Shown here piece by piece: positions 55,644 to 63,835 of a stretch of DNA of 64,000 nucleotides. This DNA comes from Pannonibacter sp. SL95 (GTDB taxonomy: Bacteria > Pseudomonadota > Alphaproteobacteria > Rhizobiales > Stappiaceae). The stretch covers positions 1,178,001 to 1,242,000 of the forward strand of contig NZ_JAPPRC010000006.1 of assembly GCF_026672425.1 (NCBI RefSeq), given 5' to 3'. Under the pieces are notes generated by a model, which was not told the DNA's origin, did not search any database, and was given only the letters and a program-made list of their open reading frames with translations. Each line of letters begins with the position of its first letter. The first letter of the stretch is position 1. Both the position numbers and the translations under genes were made by a program.

Positions 55644-56533
55644 CGGGCAAGCTCCTGTGCGTCAAAAGGGGAGGCGGCGGCAGGCCCCCAGGACCCGCGC
55701 TGGGACAGCCATTCGGTCGTCTTGGCAAGGCCGCCGAAGGGATAGACATGGATCTGGGCGAGCGGGGTGGCCGGATGCGAGCGCACCCGCGCCTCGAGCG
55801 GCTCTACCATCGACGCGGGGTCGTAGCCGGTCAGCATCGACACCACGGCGCCACCGCGTTTCTTGAGGAAATTCAGCGAGTTCTCGACGCCGGCGAATGC
55901 GGCGAACTTCAGCAGCGTCGTCATCTTGGCCGGCCCCGCCACGCCCAGATGGACGGGAAAGGTGTTGCCCCAGGCCGTCAGTTCGTCCAGCCAGAGCGCG
56001 ACCCGGTGCGGATCAAACCCGAACTGTGTGACGATCAGGAACGCCGCATCGCTGCTCGCGGCGAGCGCGTGCTTCTTCATCAGGAAGTCCCGGATCACCG
56101 GGGCCGGAATGTCGGGCGCGCCTTCCGGATGGCCGGCGACCGCAATGCTGCGGATACCGAGCTTGTCGAACAGTCCCGTCTCGATCAGGGCGACGGACGA
56201 GGTCAACGGTCCTGGCGTCTCGGCCTCGCCGGCAATCGCCAGAACGTCCGCGACGCCGGCTTCCTGCGTCAGGCGCGTGATGCGGCGCTCGAAGGCGGCA
56301 AGGCTGTCATAGCGCCGGGCCGCCATGTGTGGCACCGGCACCAGTCCGGCGTCCTTGACGCGCCGGGCGGCCTCCACGATCTGGTCCTCGGAGCAGTTGC
56401 CGAGATCCGTGACATAGACCCGCGTTCCGAGCGGCACGCCCGTCAGCAGGTCGGATTTTTCGCAGACCTGGCGCGGCGACACCTCGGTCGAGGCGGCAAG
56501 GCGTCCGGCAGCATTAAGGCGCGGGTCCGGCAT
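55640..56533 (-). CDS. Methylenetetrahydrofolate reductase-like protein (MetF family)
   Basis: The 297-residue protein has MetF-type barrel features: TEVSPRQ near the start, VYVTDLGNCSEDQIVEAARRV, DVLAIAGEAETPGPLTSS, FLIVTQFGFDP and HLGVAGPAKM. It is more divergent than biosynthetic MetF. In this cluster it probably oxidises methyl-THF to methylene-THF, or links to an electron acceptor. GAGGAA precedes the ATG by 12 bases, and its end overlaps the next gene by four bases. Confidence 0.87.
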   Translation of the reverse strand: MPDPRLNAAGRLAASTEVSPRQVCEKSDLLTGVPLGTRVYVTDLGNCSEDQIVEAARRVKDAGLVPVPHMAARRYDSLAAFERRITRLTQEAGVADVLAIAGEAETPGPLTSSVALIETGLFDKLGIRSIAVAGHPEGAPDIPAPVIRDFLMKKHALAASSDAAFLIVTQFGFDPHRVALWLDELTAWGNTFPVHLGVAGPAKMTTLLKFAAFAGVENSLNFLKKRGGAVVSMLTGYDPASMVEPLEARVRSHPATPLAQIHVYPFGGLAKTTEWLSQRGSWGPAAASPFDAQELAR

Positions 56534-56547
56534 TTGGGGCAGGTTCC

Positions 56548-56853
56548 TCAGGCTTGCGGCGCAAGGCCGCCATTGGCCGCCAGCGCCAGAACGCGCTCGC
56601 GGGGAAAATCGGCAACAAGCGTCGCCACGGCGCGGTCCGCTTCCGCCTCCAGGTCATCGCCAACCTCGACCGGATCGGCGCGGCGCCATTCGGCCAGATA
56701 GGCTTCGCTGTCCTTGGCGCCAACGCGCATGGCGGCGGCATCAACGGCTTCCATGAACACGGGCGGCAGTTCCCGGCGGGCAGTCTTGCGGCCGGACTTC
56801 ACCAGCACCTGGGCCGGAATGTCGCGCCAGTAAACAACGATGAGCTGCGCCAT
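56548..56853 (-). CDS. 'Virulence factor' domain small protein
   Basis: The 101-residue acidic protein (MAQLIVVYWRDIPAQVLVKSGRKTARRELPPVF...) matches a small family annotated as virulence factor. The name has no demonstrated relation to this context. In the cluster it lies 14 bp before the MetF-like gene, so it is cotranscribed with corrinoid genes. It has no Cys and no membrane segment. Its role is unknown; a small adaptor or chaperone is possible. Confidence 0.8.
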   Translation of the reverse strand: MAQLIVVYWRDIPAQVLVKSGRKTARRELPPVFMEAVDAAAMRVGAKDSEAYLAEWRRADPVEVGDDLEAEADRAVATLVADFPRERVLALAANGGLAPQA

Positions 56854-56984
56854 GGATGTCCTTCCGACTGCTCAAGTGATGATCAATCTTGGCTGAAGAA
56901 CAAGCAGCAGGACGGCAGAAGACGACACGGCACGGTGCGAAAGCGACGCCAGTGGAACGTAAGGGATTCTGCGGAATCGGGCGC

Positions 56985-57659
56985 TCAGACGGCCGCGCTG
57001 CCCTGAGGCGCCGGCTGCAGGAAATCCGCCAACAGTCCATAGCCGGTGGCGATGCGCACGAACGGCAGCCCAAGCGTCGCTGCCGCCTGTTCGGCGGCTC
57101 TCGTCAGGTCCGCGTCCTCGGTCTGTGCCAGATAGACAAGCCGGGTGTAGTTGCCGAAATACATGTCGCGCAGCTCGGGATGCCGGTCGAGGCCGAGCGG
57201 CTCGATCACCATCGTCTGAAAGTGGCGGGCTAGGAAATCGGTGAGATAAAAGCTGCCAAGCTGGTCGTCCTCCAGCCGGTCGAAGGCGGCGAGCCCGGCG
57301 AAGAAGGCGTAGCAGTGCGCGCCGTCGATGCGCTTTGCCTTCGGATGGGCCGCCAGCACCTTGTCGAGATGTCCGCCGGTGCCGCAATCGGCATAGGCCA
57401 CCAGCACCTCGTCATAGCCCGCGCCCCGGTCGGCGAGTGCTGTAGCCACCGCCGGTGCGATCCGGTCCGGTGTGTTGTGCAATTGCGCGGGCAGGCAATG
57501 CAGGTCGAGATGGGAGAGTCCATGCTGGGCGGTCAGGGCGAGAATTTCCCGCGCCAGCGCGCCGCAAGCCAGCACGAGGACTGAAGGCTTGCGATCCGTT
57601 CCGCCGTCGTCAGGGACAGCGGGCGCGGCCGGGATCTGTGCTCCGGGCCGCGCGGCCAT
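56985..57659 (-). CDS. DUF1638 family protein
   Basis: The 224-residue protein is the DUF1638 family. Visible features are VLACGALAREI (Cys32), LDLHCLPAQLHNTPDRI (His54, Cys55), YADCGTGGHLD (Cys92) and GAHCYAFFAG (Cys116). Cys/His-containing motifs of this kind may bind a metal or the corrinoid. The family recurs near methylamine and methanol methyltransferases in other organisms. Its ATG lies four bases after the corrinoid protein stop. Function unassigned. Confidence 0.85.
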   Translation of the reverse strand: MAARPGAQIPAAPAVPDDGGTDRKPSVLVLACGALAREILALTAQHGLSHLDLHCLPAQLHNTPDRIAPAVATALADRGAGYDEVLVAYADCGTGGHLDKVLAAHPKAKRIDGAHCYAFFAGLAAFDRLEDDQLGSFYLTDFLARHFQTMVIEPLGLDRHPELRDMYFGNYTRLVYLAQTEDADLTRAAEQAAATLGLPFVRIATGYGLLADFLQPAPQGSAAV

Positions 57660-57663
57660 GATC

Positions 57664-58362
57664 TCAGGCCTTTGCCAGTCGGTTGTGCCGGCGGGCGATC
57701 AGGTCCTTGGCGGTTTCCACCGCCACGGCGGCGTCGCGGCAATAGCCATCGGCGCCAACCGCCTCGCCGAATTCCTCGTTCAGCGGCGCGCCGCCGACGA
57801 GCACGATATAGTCGTCGCGGATGCCCTTCTCGACCAGCGTGTCGATGACGACCTTCATGTAGGGCATGGTGGTGGTCAACAGCGCCGACAGGCCGATGAT
57901 GTCCGGCTTGTGCTCCTCGATGGCAGCCAGATAGTTCTCGACCGGATTGTTGATGCCGATGTCGATCACTTCGAAGCCGGCGCCTTCCATCATCATCGAG
58001 ACGAGGTTCTTGCCGATGTCGTGGATGTCGCCCTTCACGGTGCCAATGACCATCTTGCCGACCTTCGGCGCGTTGGTTTCGGCGAGCAGGGGCCGCAGGA
58101 TGAACATCCCGGCCTTCATCGCATTGGCCGACAAGAGCACTTCCGGCACGAACAGGATGCCATCGCGGAAGTCGATGCCGACGATGCGCATGCCCTCGAC
58201 AAGCGCCTTGGTCAGCACCTCATAGGGGGTCCAGCCACGATCCAGCAGGATGCGGACACCCTCCTCGATCTCTTCCTTGAGACCGTCGTAGAGGTCATCG
58301 TGCATCTGGGCGACGAGATCGTCGTCGGAAAGGGCACTGAGATCGATATCGTCGTCCGACAT
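57664..58362 (-). CDS. Corrinoid protein (MttC/MtbC type)
   Basis: The 232-residue protein has the N-terminal cobalamin cap domain and then a B12-binding Rossmann domain with GDIHDIGKN (DxHxxG; His114 is the lower cobalt ligand), GFEVIDIGINNPVE, GLSALLTTTMPYMKVV and a closing GGAPLNEEF. It is the methyl carrier between an MttB-type methyltransferase and the methyl-THF enzyme. It is the first gene of the downstream run, separated from fhs by vapBC. Confidence 0.93.
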   Translation of the reverse strand: MSDDDIDLSALSDDDLVAQMHDDLYDGLKEEIEEGVRILLDRGWTPYEVLTKALVEGMRIVGIDFRDGILFVPEVLLSANAMKAGMFILRPLLAETNAPKVGKMVIGTVKGDIHDIGKNLVSMMMEGAGFEVIDIGINNPVENYLAAIEEHKPDIIGLSALLTTTMPYMKVVIDTLVEKGIRDDYIVLVGGAPLNEEFGEAVGADGYCRDAAVAVETAKDLIARRHNRLAKA

Positions 58363-58480
58363 GGGCCATCCGTCATTGCTGGAAAAGCTGTCCCATCACA
58401 CTGCGTGCGCCGCCTCCTGGCCGCTGTCTCCAATCCGACACGCCACGCCTTGACTGCGACAGGCTGGCGGTCGCCTGGGC

Positions 58481-58903
58481 TCAGCCGAGATCGGTGCGGG
58501 CGAAGTCCGCGCCCTTGTAGAGAAGCGTGAGCCCGCGTGACCTCGCGCAGGCATAGGCAAAGCAGTCGCCGAAGTTCAGCTCCGCCGGATGGCCGACCAT
58601 CTTACCATAGGTGCTGGCGGCCTCGAGTGCTGCCTCGCCGACCTCGGTGGTGATCGGTATGTCGGAGCAGGCGAGATCCTCGATCAACGCGTCGACCGCA
58701 TCCCGGGCCTGTGCCAGCGCGCGCCGCCGTGCCTCCGGCGAGCCTTCACGGCAGCGTGCCCGCGCCAGACCGGCGATGGCTTCGAAGCGGACCAGCGGCG
58801 AGACATGAAATCCTGTCCCTTGCGCGTCAAGGCGAGCCGTCAGGTCGCCCGCGTCAGTTTCAGGCAACAGCAGGGCAATGATCGCCGAGGCATCGAGGAA
58901 CAT
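58481..58903 (-). CDS. vapC: VapC-type PIN-domain toxin
   Basis: The 140-residue PIN protein starts MFLDASAIIALLLPE, with the first acidic residue in place and later FGDCFAYACAR and LLYKGADFARTDL. Such toxins are Mg-dependent RNases. Its ATG shares one base with the vapB stop (an in-frame GTG three bases earlier is an alternative). The pair lies inside a one-carbon gene run. Confidence 0.9.
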   Translation of the reverse strand: MFLDASAIIALLLPETDAGDLTARLDAQGTGFHVSPLVRFEAIAGLARARCREGSPEARRRALAQARDAVDALIEDLACSDIPITTEVGEAALEAASTYGKMVGHPAELNFGDCFAYACARSRGLTLLYKGADFARTDLG

Positions 58904-59148
58904 CACGCCTCATCCCAAAGGTCAGCGCGGAAAGCCTTGAAATCAAAGTCCGGATCCGGCGTGCCGATCTCTGCGGCGAGCTGGCGGGATCGGGCGAGCC
59001 GCTCGGCAACCGGCAGCACTTGCCGTTGCCTGTCGATCTCGTTGCGCAGGGCCGTGCGCACGGCTTCCGTCTTGCTGCTGGCCCCGATGAGGGCCTGTAG
59101 TTCACGGGCAAGTTCGAGAACCTCGTCGTCCTTGACATAGAGCGGCAT
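58903..59148 (-). CDS. vapB: VapB-type antitoxin
   Basis: The 81-residue protein starts MPLYVKDDEVLELARELQALIGASSKTEAVRTAL, a ribbon-helix-helix DNA-binding segment of the Rv0623-like VapB family. The acidic tail (DPDFDFKAFRADLWDEA) probably blocks VapC. It is translationally coupled to vapC. The operator at 59150-59172 directly precedes its start codon. Confidence 0.9.
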   Translation of the reverse strand: MPLYVKDDEVLELARELQALIGASSKTEAVRTALRNEIDRQRQVLPVAERLARSRQLAAEIGTPDPDFDFKAFRADLWDEA

Positions 59149-59149
59149 G

Positions 59150-59172
59150 GGATATCCTCCGGCAGGATATCC
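59150..59172. promoter_or_regulatory. vapBC operator overlapping the ribosome binding site
   Basis: GGATATCCT and AGGATATCC form a perfect 9-bp inverted repeat with five bases between. It starts two bases from the vapB ATG. The minus-strand ribosome site GGAGG lies within the dyad. A partial third half (GGATAT) follows near 59186. VapB binding here would block both transcription and translation start. Confidence 0.7.
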
Positions 59173-59223
59173 ATATCACGTTACGGGATATTCGTCACGC
59201 GCAGCGCCGGCGAGACCGCCCGC

Positions 59224-60894
59224 TCAGAACAACCCCTCGATCTGCCCGTCGGCATTGAGGCCGATGCTCAGGGCGGCGGGCTGCTTGGGCAGGCCGGGCA
59301 TGGTCATGATGTCGCCGCAGATGGCCACGACGAAGCCGGCACCGGCCGACAGGCGCACCTCGCGCACCGGCAGCTCGTGGCCCTCAGGCGCACCCAGCAG
59401 GGTCGGATCGGCGGAAAAGGAATACTGGGTCTTGGCCATGCAGACCGGCAGATGGCCGTAGCCCGCCTCCTGCCAGCGCTCCAGCTGCTCGCGCGCGGCC
59501 TTGTCGAACACCACGCTGCCGGCCCGGTAGATGCGCCGGGCGATGGTCTCGATCTTGTCGGCGAGCGGCAGGACGTCCTCGTAGAGCGGGGCGAAGCGGG
59601 CGCTGCCGCCTTCCACCAGTTCCACCACCTTGCGCGCCAGTGCTTCCGTACCCTTCGAGCCTTCGGCCCAGTGGGTGGAGAGGATCGCCTCGACGCCGAG
59701 GCCGGCGCAGAAGGCCTGCACGGCGGCGATCTCGGCGGCCGTGTCGCTGGTGAAATGGTTGAGCGCCACCACCACCGGCACGCCGAAGGACTTGAGGTTC
59801 TCGATATGCCGGCCAAGGTTGACGCAGCCGGCGGTGACGGCTTCCACGTTCTCCGCGCCAAGGTCCGCCTTGGCGATGCCGCCATTCATCTTCAGCGCCC
59901 TGACGGTGGCGACCAGCACGGCCGCCGAGGGGGCGAGCCCCCCCTTGCGGCACTTGATGTCGAAGAATTTCTCCGCGCCGAGATCCGCGCCGAAGCCCGC
60001 TTCCGTCACCACATAGTCGGCCAGCCGCAGCGCCGTATCGGTGGCAATCAGCGAGTTGCAGCCATGGGCAATGTTGGCGAAAGGCCCGCCATGCACGAGG
60101 GCAGGGGTGTGCTCAAGCGTCTGCACCAGGTTGGGCTGGAACGCTTCCTTGAGCAGCACGGTCATGGCCCCGTCGGCGCCAAGGTCCCTGGCTGTGACCG
60201 GCGAGCGGTCGCGCCGCGAGCCGACCACAATGCGGCCGAGCCGCTCGGTCAGATCGTTCAGGTCGCGGGCCAGGCACAGGATTGCCATCACTTCCGAGGC
60301 GACGGTGATGTCGAAGCCCGCCTCACGCGGCACGCCGTTGGCCGGGCCACCGAGCCCCACCACCAGATTGCGCAGCGCCCGGTCGTTCATGTCCAGCGCC
60401 CGGCGCAGGGCGATGCGGCGGGTGTCGATCTGAAGCGCATTGCCCCAGTAGAGGTGATTGTCGAGCAGGGCGCAGAGGAGATTGTGCGCGGCGGTGATGG
60501 CGTGGAAATCACCGGTGAAATGCAGGTTGATGTCCTCCATCGGCACCACCTGCGCATTGCCGCCGCCGGCCGCGCCGCCCTTCATGCCGAAGCAAGGCCC
60601 GAGCGAGGGCTCGCGCAGGCAGATCGCCGCCTTCTTGCCGATGCGGGACAGCCCGTCGCCGAGGCCGACGGTCGTCGTCGTCTTGCCCTCGCCGGCGGGT
60701 GTCGGGTTGATCGCGGTCACCAGCACCAGCTTGCCGCGCGGGCGGTCCTTCAGGGTCGCGATGAAGGACGCCGAGATCTTGGCCTTGGTCTTGCCATAGG
60801 GCTCCAGCGCATCTTCAGGGATCCCAAGTCGCGCCGCGACCTCCGGCATCGGCTTGAGGGTCGCTGCGCGGGCAATCTCGATGTCGCTGGCCAT
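59224..60894 (-). CDS. fhs: Formate-tetrahydrofolate ligase
   Basis: The 556-residue protein has the P-loop [14 protein letters not shown] (residues 65-78), [18 protein letters not shown] and LNHFTSDTA, all typical of Fhs. It interconverts formyl-THF plus ADP with formate plus ATP. In methyl-group breakdown it can release formate from formyl-THF and conserve energy. It lies upstream of the corrinoid genes on the same strand, but vapBC now separates them. Confidence 0.95.
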   Translation of the reverse strand: MASDIEIARAATLKPMPEVAARLGIPEDALEPYGKTKAKISASFIATLKDRPRGKLVLVTAINPTPAGEGKTTTTVGLGDGLSRIGKKAAICLREPSLGPCFGMKGGAAGGGNAQVVPMEDINLHFTGDFHAITAAHNLLCALLDNHLYWGNALQIDTRRIALRRALDMNDRALRNLVVGLGGPANGVPREAGFDITVASEVMAILCLARDLNDLTERLGRIVVGSRRDRSPVTARDLGADGAMTVLLKEAFQPNLVQTLEHTPALVHGGPFANIAHGCNSLIATDTALRLADYVVTEAGFGADLGAEKFFDIKCRKGGLAPSAAVLVATVRALKMNGGIAKADLGAENVEAVTAGCVNLGRHIENLKSFGVPVVVALNHFTSDTAAEIAAVQAFCAGLGVEAILSTHWAEGSKGTEALARKVVELVEGGSARFAPLYEDVLPLADKIETIARRIYRAGSVVFDKAAREQLERWQEAGYGHLPVCMAKTQYSFSADPTLLGAPEGHELPVREVRLSAGAGFVVAICGDIMTMPGLPKQPAALSIGLNADGQIEGLF

Positions 60895-60992
60895 GATCTG
60901 GTTCCGTGGAATCGTTGGCTCTTGTGGGACTTCTTTCGTAGCGTGCCGTTACGATTGTGGGAACCGGTTTCGCCTGAAACCAACCGCCAAGA

Positions 60993-62975
60993 TCAGCTCG
61001 CAGACGGGCTTTTGTCCACCAGCCGCAGATGCGCCCGGCGCCCGGCCGGAGCCGGTAACGCGGTCCCCAAAAGGCGCGCGGAGAGAATGTTCAGCGGTAC
61101 AGCGGCCCCGAACAGATAGCCCTGACCGATCCGGCAGCCGACGTGGCGCAGCAGATTGCGCTGTTCTTCTGTCTCGACACCTTCGACCGTCACCTTGATC
61201 CCGAGCTGCGAGGCAAGACCGACCACCGCCTGGATGATCGACAGGGAGTGCGGATCCGAGCCAATCGAACGCACGAAGCTGCGGTCGACCTTCAGTTCGT
61301 CCCAGTCGAACAGGCGCAAATAGGACAGCGCCGAGTAGCCGGTGCCGAAATCATCAAGTGCGATTGCGACGCCCAGCTGCTTCAGCTTGCGCAGCGTGGC
61401 GATACAGCGATCAGTGTCCGACATGACGATGGACTCTGTCACTTCCAGCTTGAGCCGTGCCGGCGAAAGCCCTGTGCGTCCCAGGATCTCCTGAACGGTG
61501 TCGACCAGATCGTCCCGTACGAGCTGGGCGACCGACAGGTTGACGGAGACCTTCACGTCTGCCGGCATCAGCGTGGCTTCTGCACAGGCGCGTTCAAGGA
61601 TCGCGCGGCCCAGTTCGACAACCTTGCCGGAGCTTTCGGCGATCGGGACAAATTCGTCTGGCCCGATCCGGCCCAGGATCGGATGCGTCCAGCGTGCGAG
61701 TGCCTCGACACCCACGATCCGGCCGTTCTCCATGTCGACCTGCGGCTGGTACTGCGGCGAAATCTCGCCGAGGGCGATGGCTGCGATAAGGTCGGACTCG
61801 ATGCGCCGCCGCCGGGTCAGGTCAGCACGCATGGTCACATCGAACAGCTGCACGGTGCCCTTGTTGCGGGCTTTGGCATGGCTGAGGGCAAGATCGGCGT
61901 TGTCAGGCAGCTGCATCGGGTCCGGCGTCGCGGGCGTTGCGACCGCAAGGCCGATGGTGGCCTGGATGACCACTGTGCCATCGGGAAGGCGATAGGGCTC
62001 GGCGAGCGCGCGCCGCAGGTTCTCGGCTTTGTCGAGCGCCTCCGACACGCCATCCTCAACGCGCAGGATCACCACGAATTCGTCGCCGCCGAAGCGGGCG
62101 GCCGAGGCCTCGGGCCACAAGCTGACAAATTTCGACAGGCGGTCACCGACTGCGATCAGCAACGTATCGCCGGCGGTGTGTCCGAGCGTGTCATTGATGG
62201 CCTTGAAGCCATCGAGATCGATGGCGAGTACGGCAACGCAGCCAGGTCTCTGGCGCTCGATCTCCAGTGCGAAGGCATCATGGAACGCGAGGCGATTGGG
62301 CAGGGACGTCAGCGCGTCATGCCGGGCCAGAAAGGCGTGATTGGCGGCACAGGTTGCGGCCGTTGCATGCGCACGGCTGAGCCAGCGGTTCTGCAGCAAG
62401 AGGAAGACCACCAGCAGCGAGCCGAGCGACAGGAGAAGGCCGGTGATCCAGGTCTCGACCGTCAGCTGTCCGCGCAGGCTTTTGCGTACGGCCTCGGCTT
62501 CATTCAGACTGGCGCTGTAAGCTTCGCCGCCGATCCGGTCCATGGCAGTCGAGATCGCGATCAGGTCACGCATCAACTGTGCCCGGGCCTGAGGTTCCTC
62601 AAGTTTCTCGACCAGCGGCTCAAGGCTCGTCAGGTCCCGCACGAGACCTTCGAAGCGGGCTTCGCGCAAGGGCGAGGAGGCAATGAACTTGCCGAACTCA
62701 CCGGCCCCCCAGGTGTTGAGGCGGCCAACAACGATCTGGAAGAACAGCTTCACATCATTGGCTGCATCCTGGTCTCCGGTCGCAGCAAACCGGGCCACCC
62801 GTTCGCGCAGTGACGTCACCTCCAGCCGGCCGTTGAAGCCAGTCCACGCGATGTCATAGCGCTTCGCCTGATCCACCGTTGACTGGTGCGAGACGATCAG
62901 GTGCGAATAGATGACTGCCGCCAGCCCGAGGCCAAGGACGGCAATGATTGCGAGGCGGCGAACCAGGGTAATCAT
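60993..62975 (-). CDS. Membrane-bound GGDEF-EAL c-di-GMP protein
   Basis: The 660-residue protein has an N-terminal span (about 7-25), a periplasmic helical sensor (about 30-180), a second span (about 183-202), a GGDEF domain with RFGGDEFVVIL, and an EAL domain with VGVEALARW and DDFGTGYSALSYL. Both catalytic signatures are intact. It may therefore make and break c-di-GMP. It follows a small periplasmic protein gene by 30 bp and is probably tuned by it. Confidence 0.93.
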   Translation of the reverse strand: MITLVRRLAIIAVLGLGLAAVIYSHLIVSHQSTVDQAKRYDIAWTGFNGRLEVTSLRERVARFAATGDQDAANDVKLFFQIVVGRLNTWGAGEFGKFIASSPLREARFEGLVRDLTSLEPLVEKLEEPQARAQLMRDLIAISTAMDRIGGEAYSASLNEAEAVRKSLRGQLTVETWITGLLLSLGSLLVVFLLLQNRWLSRAHATAATCAANHAFLARHDALTSLPNRLAFHDAFALEIERQRPGCVAVLAIDLDGFKAINDTLGHTAGDTLLIAVGDRLSKFVSLWPEASAARFGGDEFVVILRVEDGVSEALDKAENLRRALAEPYRLPDGTVVIQATIGLAVATPATPDPMQLPDNADLALSHAKARNKGTVQLFDVTMRADLTRRRRIESDLIAAIALGEISPQYQPQVDMENGRIVGVEALARWTHPILGRIGPDEFVPIAESSGKVVELGRAILERACAEATLMPADVKVSVNLSVAQLVRDDLVDTVQEILGRTGLSPARLKLEVTESIVMSDTDRCIATLRKLKQLGVAIALDDFGTGYSALSYLRLFDWDELKVDRSFVRSIGSDPHSLSIIQAVVGLASQLGIKVTVEGVETEEQRNLLRHVGCRIGQGYLFGAAVPLNILSARLLGTALPAPAGRRAHLRLVDKSPSAS

Positions 62976-63005
62976 GGTGACCAGCTTCCAAAGTGTCTCA
63001 CGGCC

Positions 63006-63488
63006 TCAGCGCAACGCGATGCTGCGCACCTGCCAGACAGAACGCGAATAATGGACTTCGGTATTGAGAGCCGGGTCCGCGTCGAACGGATAGATGATGA
63101 ACACCGGCCCCTTGTCGGACACGGGCATGTATTGACCGTCCCGTTTCAATGCCAGGATCGCCTTGTTCGTCACGAGATCGTCGACCGGAACGTCGATCGA
63201 ATAGGCATTCAGCGCGGTCACTTCAGCGGTATCGCCCTGCGCTTTCAGGACTTCCATCAACCGGGCGAAAGCGACGCCCTCGAAGGTGACCTTGCCGTCG
63301 TGCCAGGGGGTCGAGGTGGTGAACGTCTGCGTTCCGAGTGCCTCCAGTTCGGCCAGGCTGAAACTGCGTCTGCCGCCGTCAAACTGGCCCTCGACCGTCA
63401 GAACCGTGGCTCCTTCGGCTGCCTGTACGGGCAGGCACAGGCCAGTGAGAACAACAAGCGATGCAAGGATGCGCTGGATGAAGGGCAT
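63006..63488 (-). CDS. Periplasmic protein with molybdopterin-oxidoreductase-like fold, no Mo ligand
   Basis: The 160-residue protein has a signal peptide (MPFIQRILASLVVLTGLCLPVQAA) and a core resembling a trimmed sulfite-oxidase-type domain (FSLAELEALGTQTFTTSTPWHDGKVTFEGVAFARLMEVL, YSIDVPVDDL, KGPVFIIYPFD). The only Cys is inside the signal peptide, so the molybdenum-ligating Cys is missing. It precedes the GGDEF-EAL gene by 30 bp. I infer that it senses a ligand for that protein rather than acts as an enzyme. Confidence 0.8.
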   Translation of the reverse strand: MPFIQRILASLVVLTGLCLPVQAAEGATVLTVEGQFDGGRRSFSLAELEALGTQTFTTSTPWHDGKVTFEGVAFARLMEVLKAQGDTAEVTALNAYSIDVPVDDLVTNKAILALKRDGQYMPVSDKGPVFIIYPFDADPALNTEVHYSRSVWQVRSIALR

Positions 63489-63601
63489 GACAGTCTCCGT
63501 CGCGAAACTGCCCTTAAGGTACCCTGTGGCGGCGAACGACCCTTGAACCTTTCGTCTAAAATTTTAGCGAATTGCGAATTTCACCCAGCGGCAATAAAAA
63601 A

Positions 63602-63621
63602 CCCCCGCCAAACGGCGGGGG
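63602..63621 (-). terminator. Terminator of the AraC-family gene
   Basis: CCCCCGCC-AAAC-GGCGGGGG forms a perfect stem. On the minus strand it is followed by a run of six T (TTTTTTATTG). This is a textbook rho-independent terminator for the minus-strand gene that enters from the right edge. Confidence 0.8.
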
Positions 63622-63655
63622 CAGACTGCTGACAACCAGGAAACCTCTCCATCGT

Positions 63656-63726
63656 CATCCTCGGCCTTGTGCCGAGGATCTATGCAAATCAATGGCTTGC
63701 AGATGGTCGGGACAAGCCCGACCATG
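63656..63726. repeat. Palindromic intergenic repeat
   Basis: ATCCTCGGCCTTGTGCCGAGGAT is a self-complementary arm, and GGTCGGGACAAGCCCGACC a second one close by. The first is a variant of the core seen at 20454-20549. Confidence 0.5.
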
Positions 63727-63835
63727 ACGAAAAAGAAAATACCTACCGTGTCATCAAGCTGACGGCTCCCGCCAGGCGACGGGGGGCTTGTCGATCAGGT
63801 GACAGGCAACCAGCGGATGTCCTGCCGATGAATTG

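Larger units (their letters stand above)
63489..63835. other. Intergenic region with terminator and palindromic repeat
   Basis: The gap holds the promoter of the periplasmic protein and GGDEF-EAL operon, the hairpin at 63602-63621 and a repeat at 63656-63726. No coding frame in it is convincing. Confidence 0.4.

Noticed and set aside
59224-61119. 580-codon plus-strand frame opposite fhs
   Set aside because: It is the antisense shadow of a highly conserved gene.
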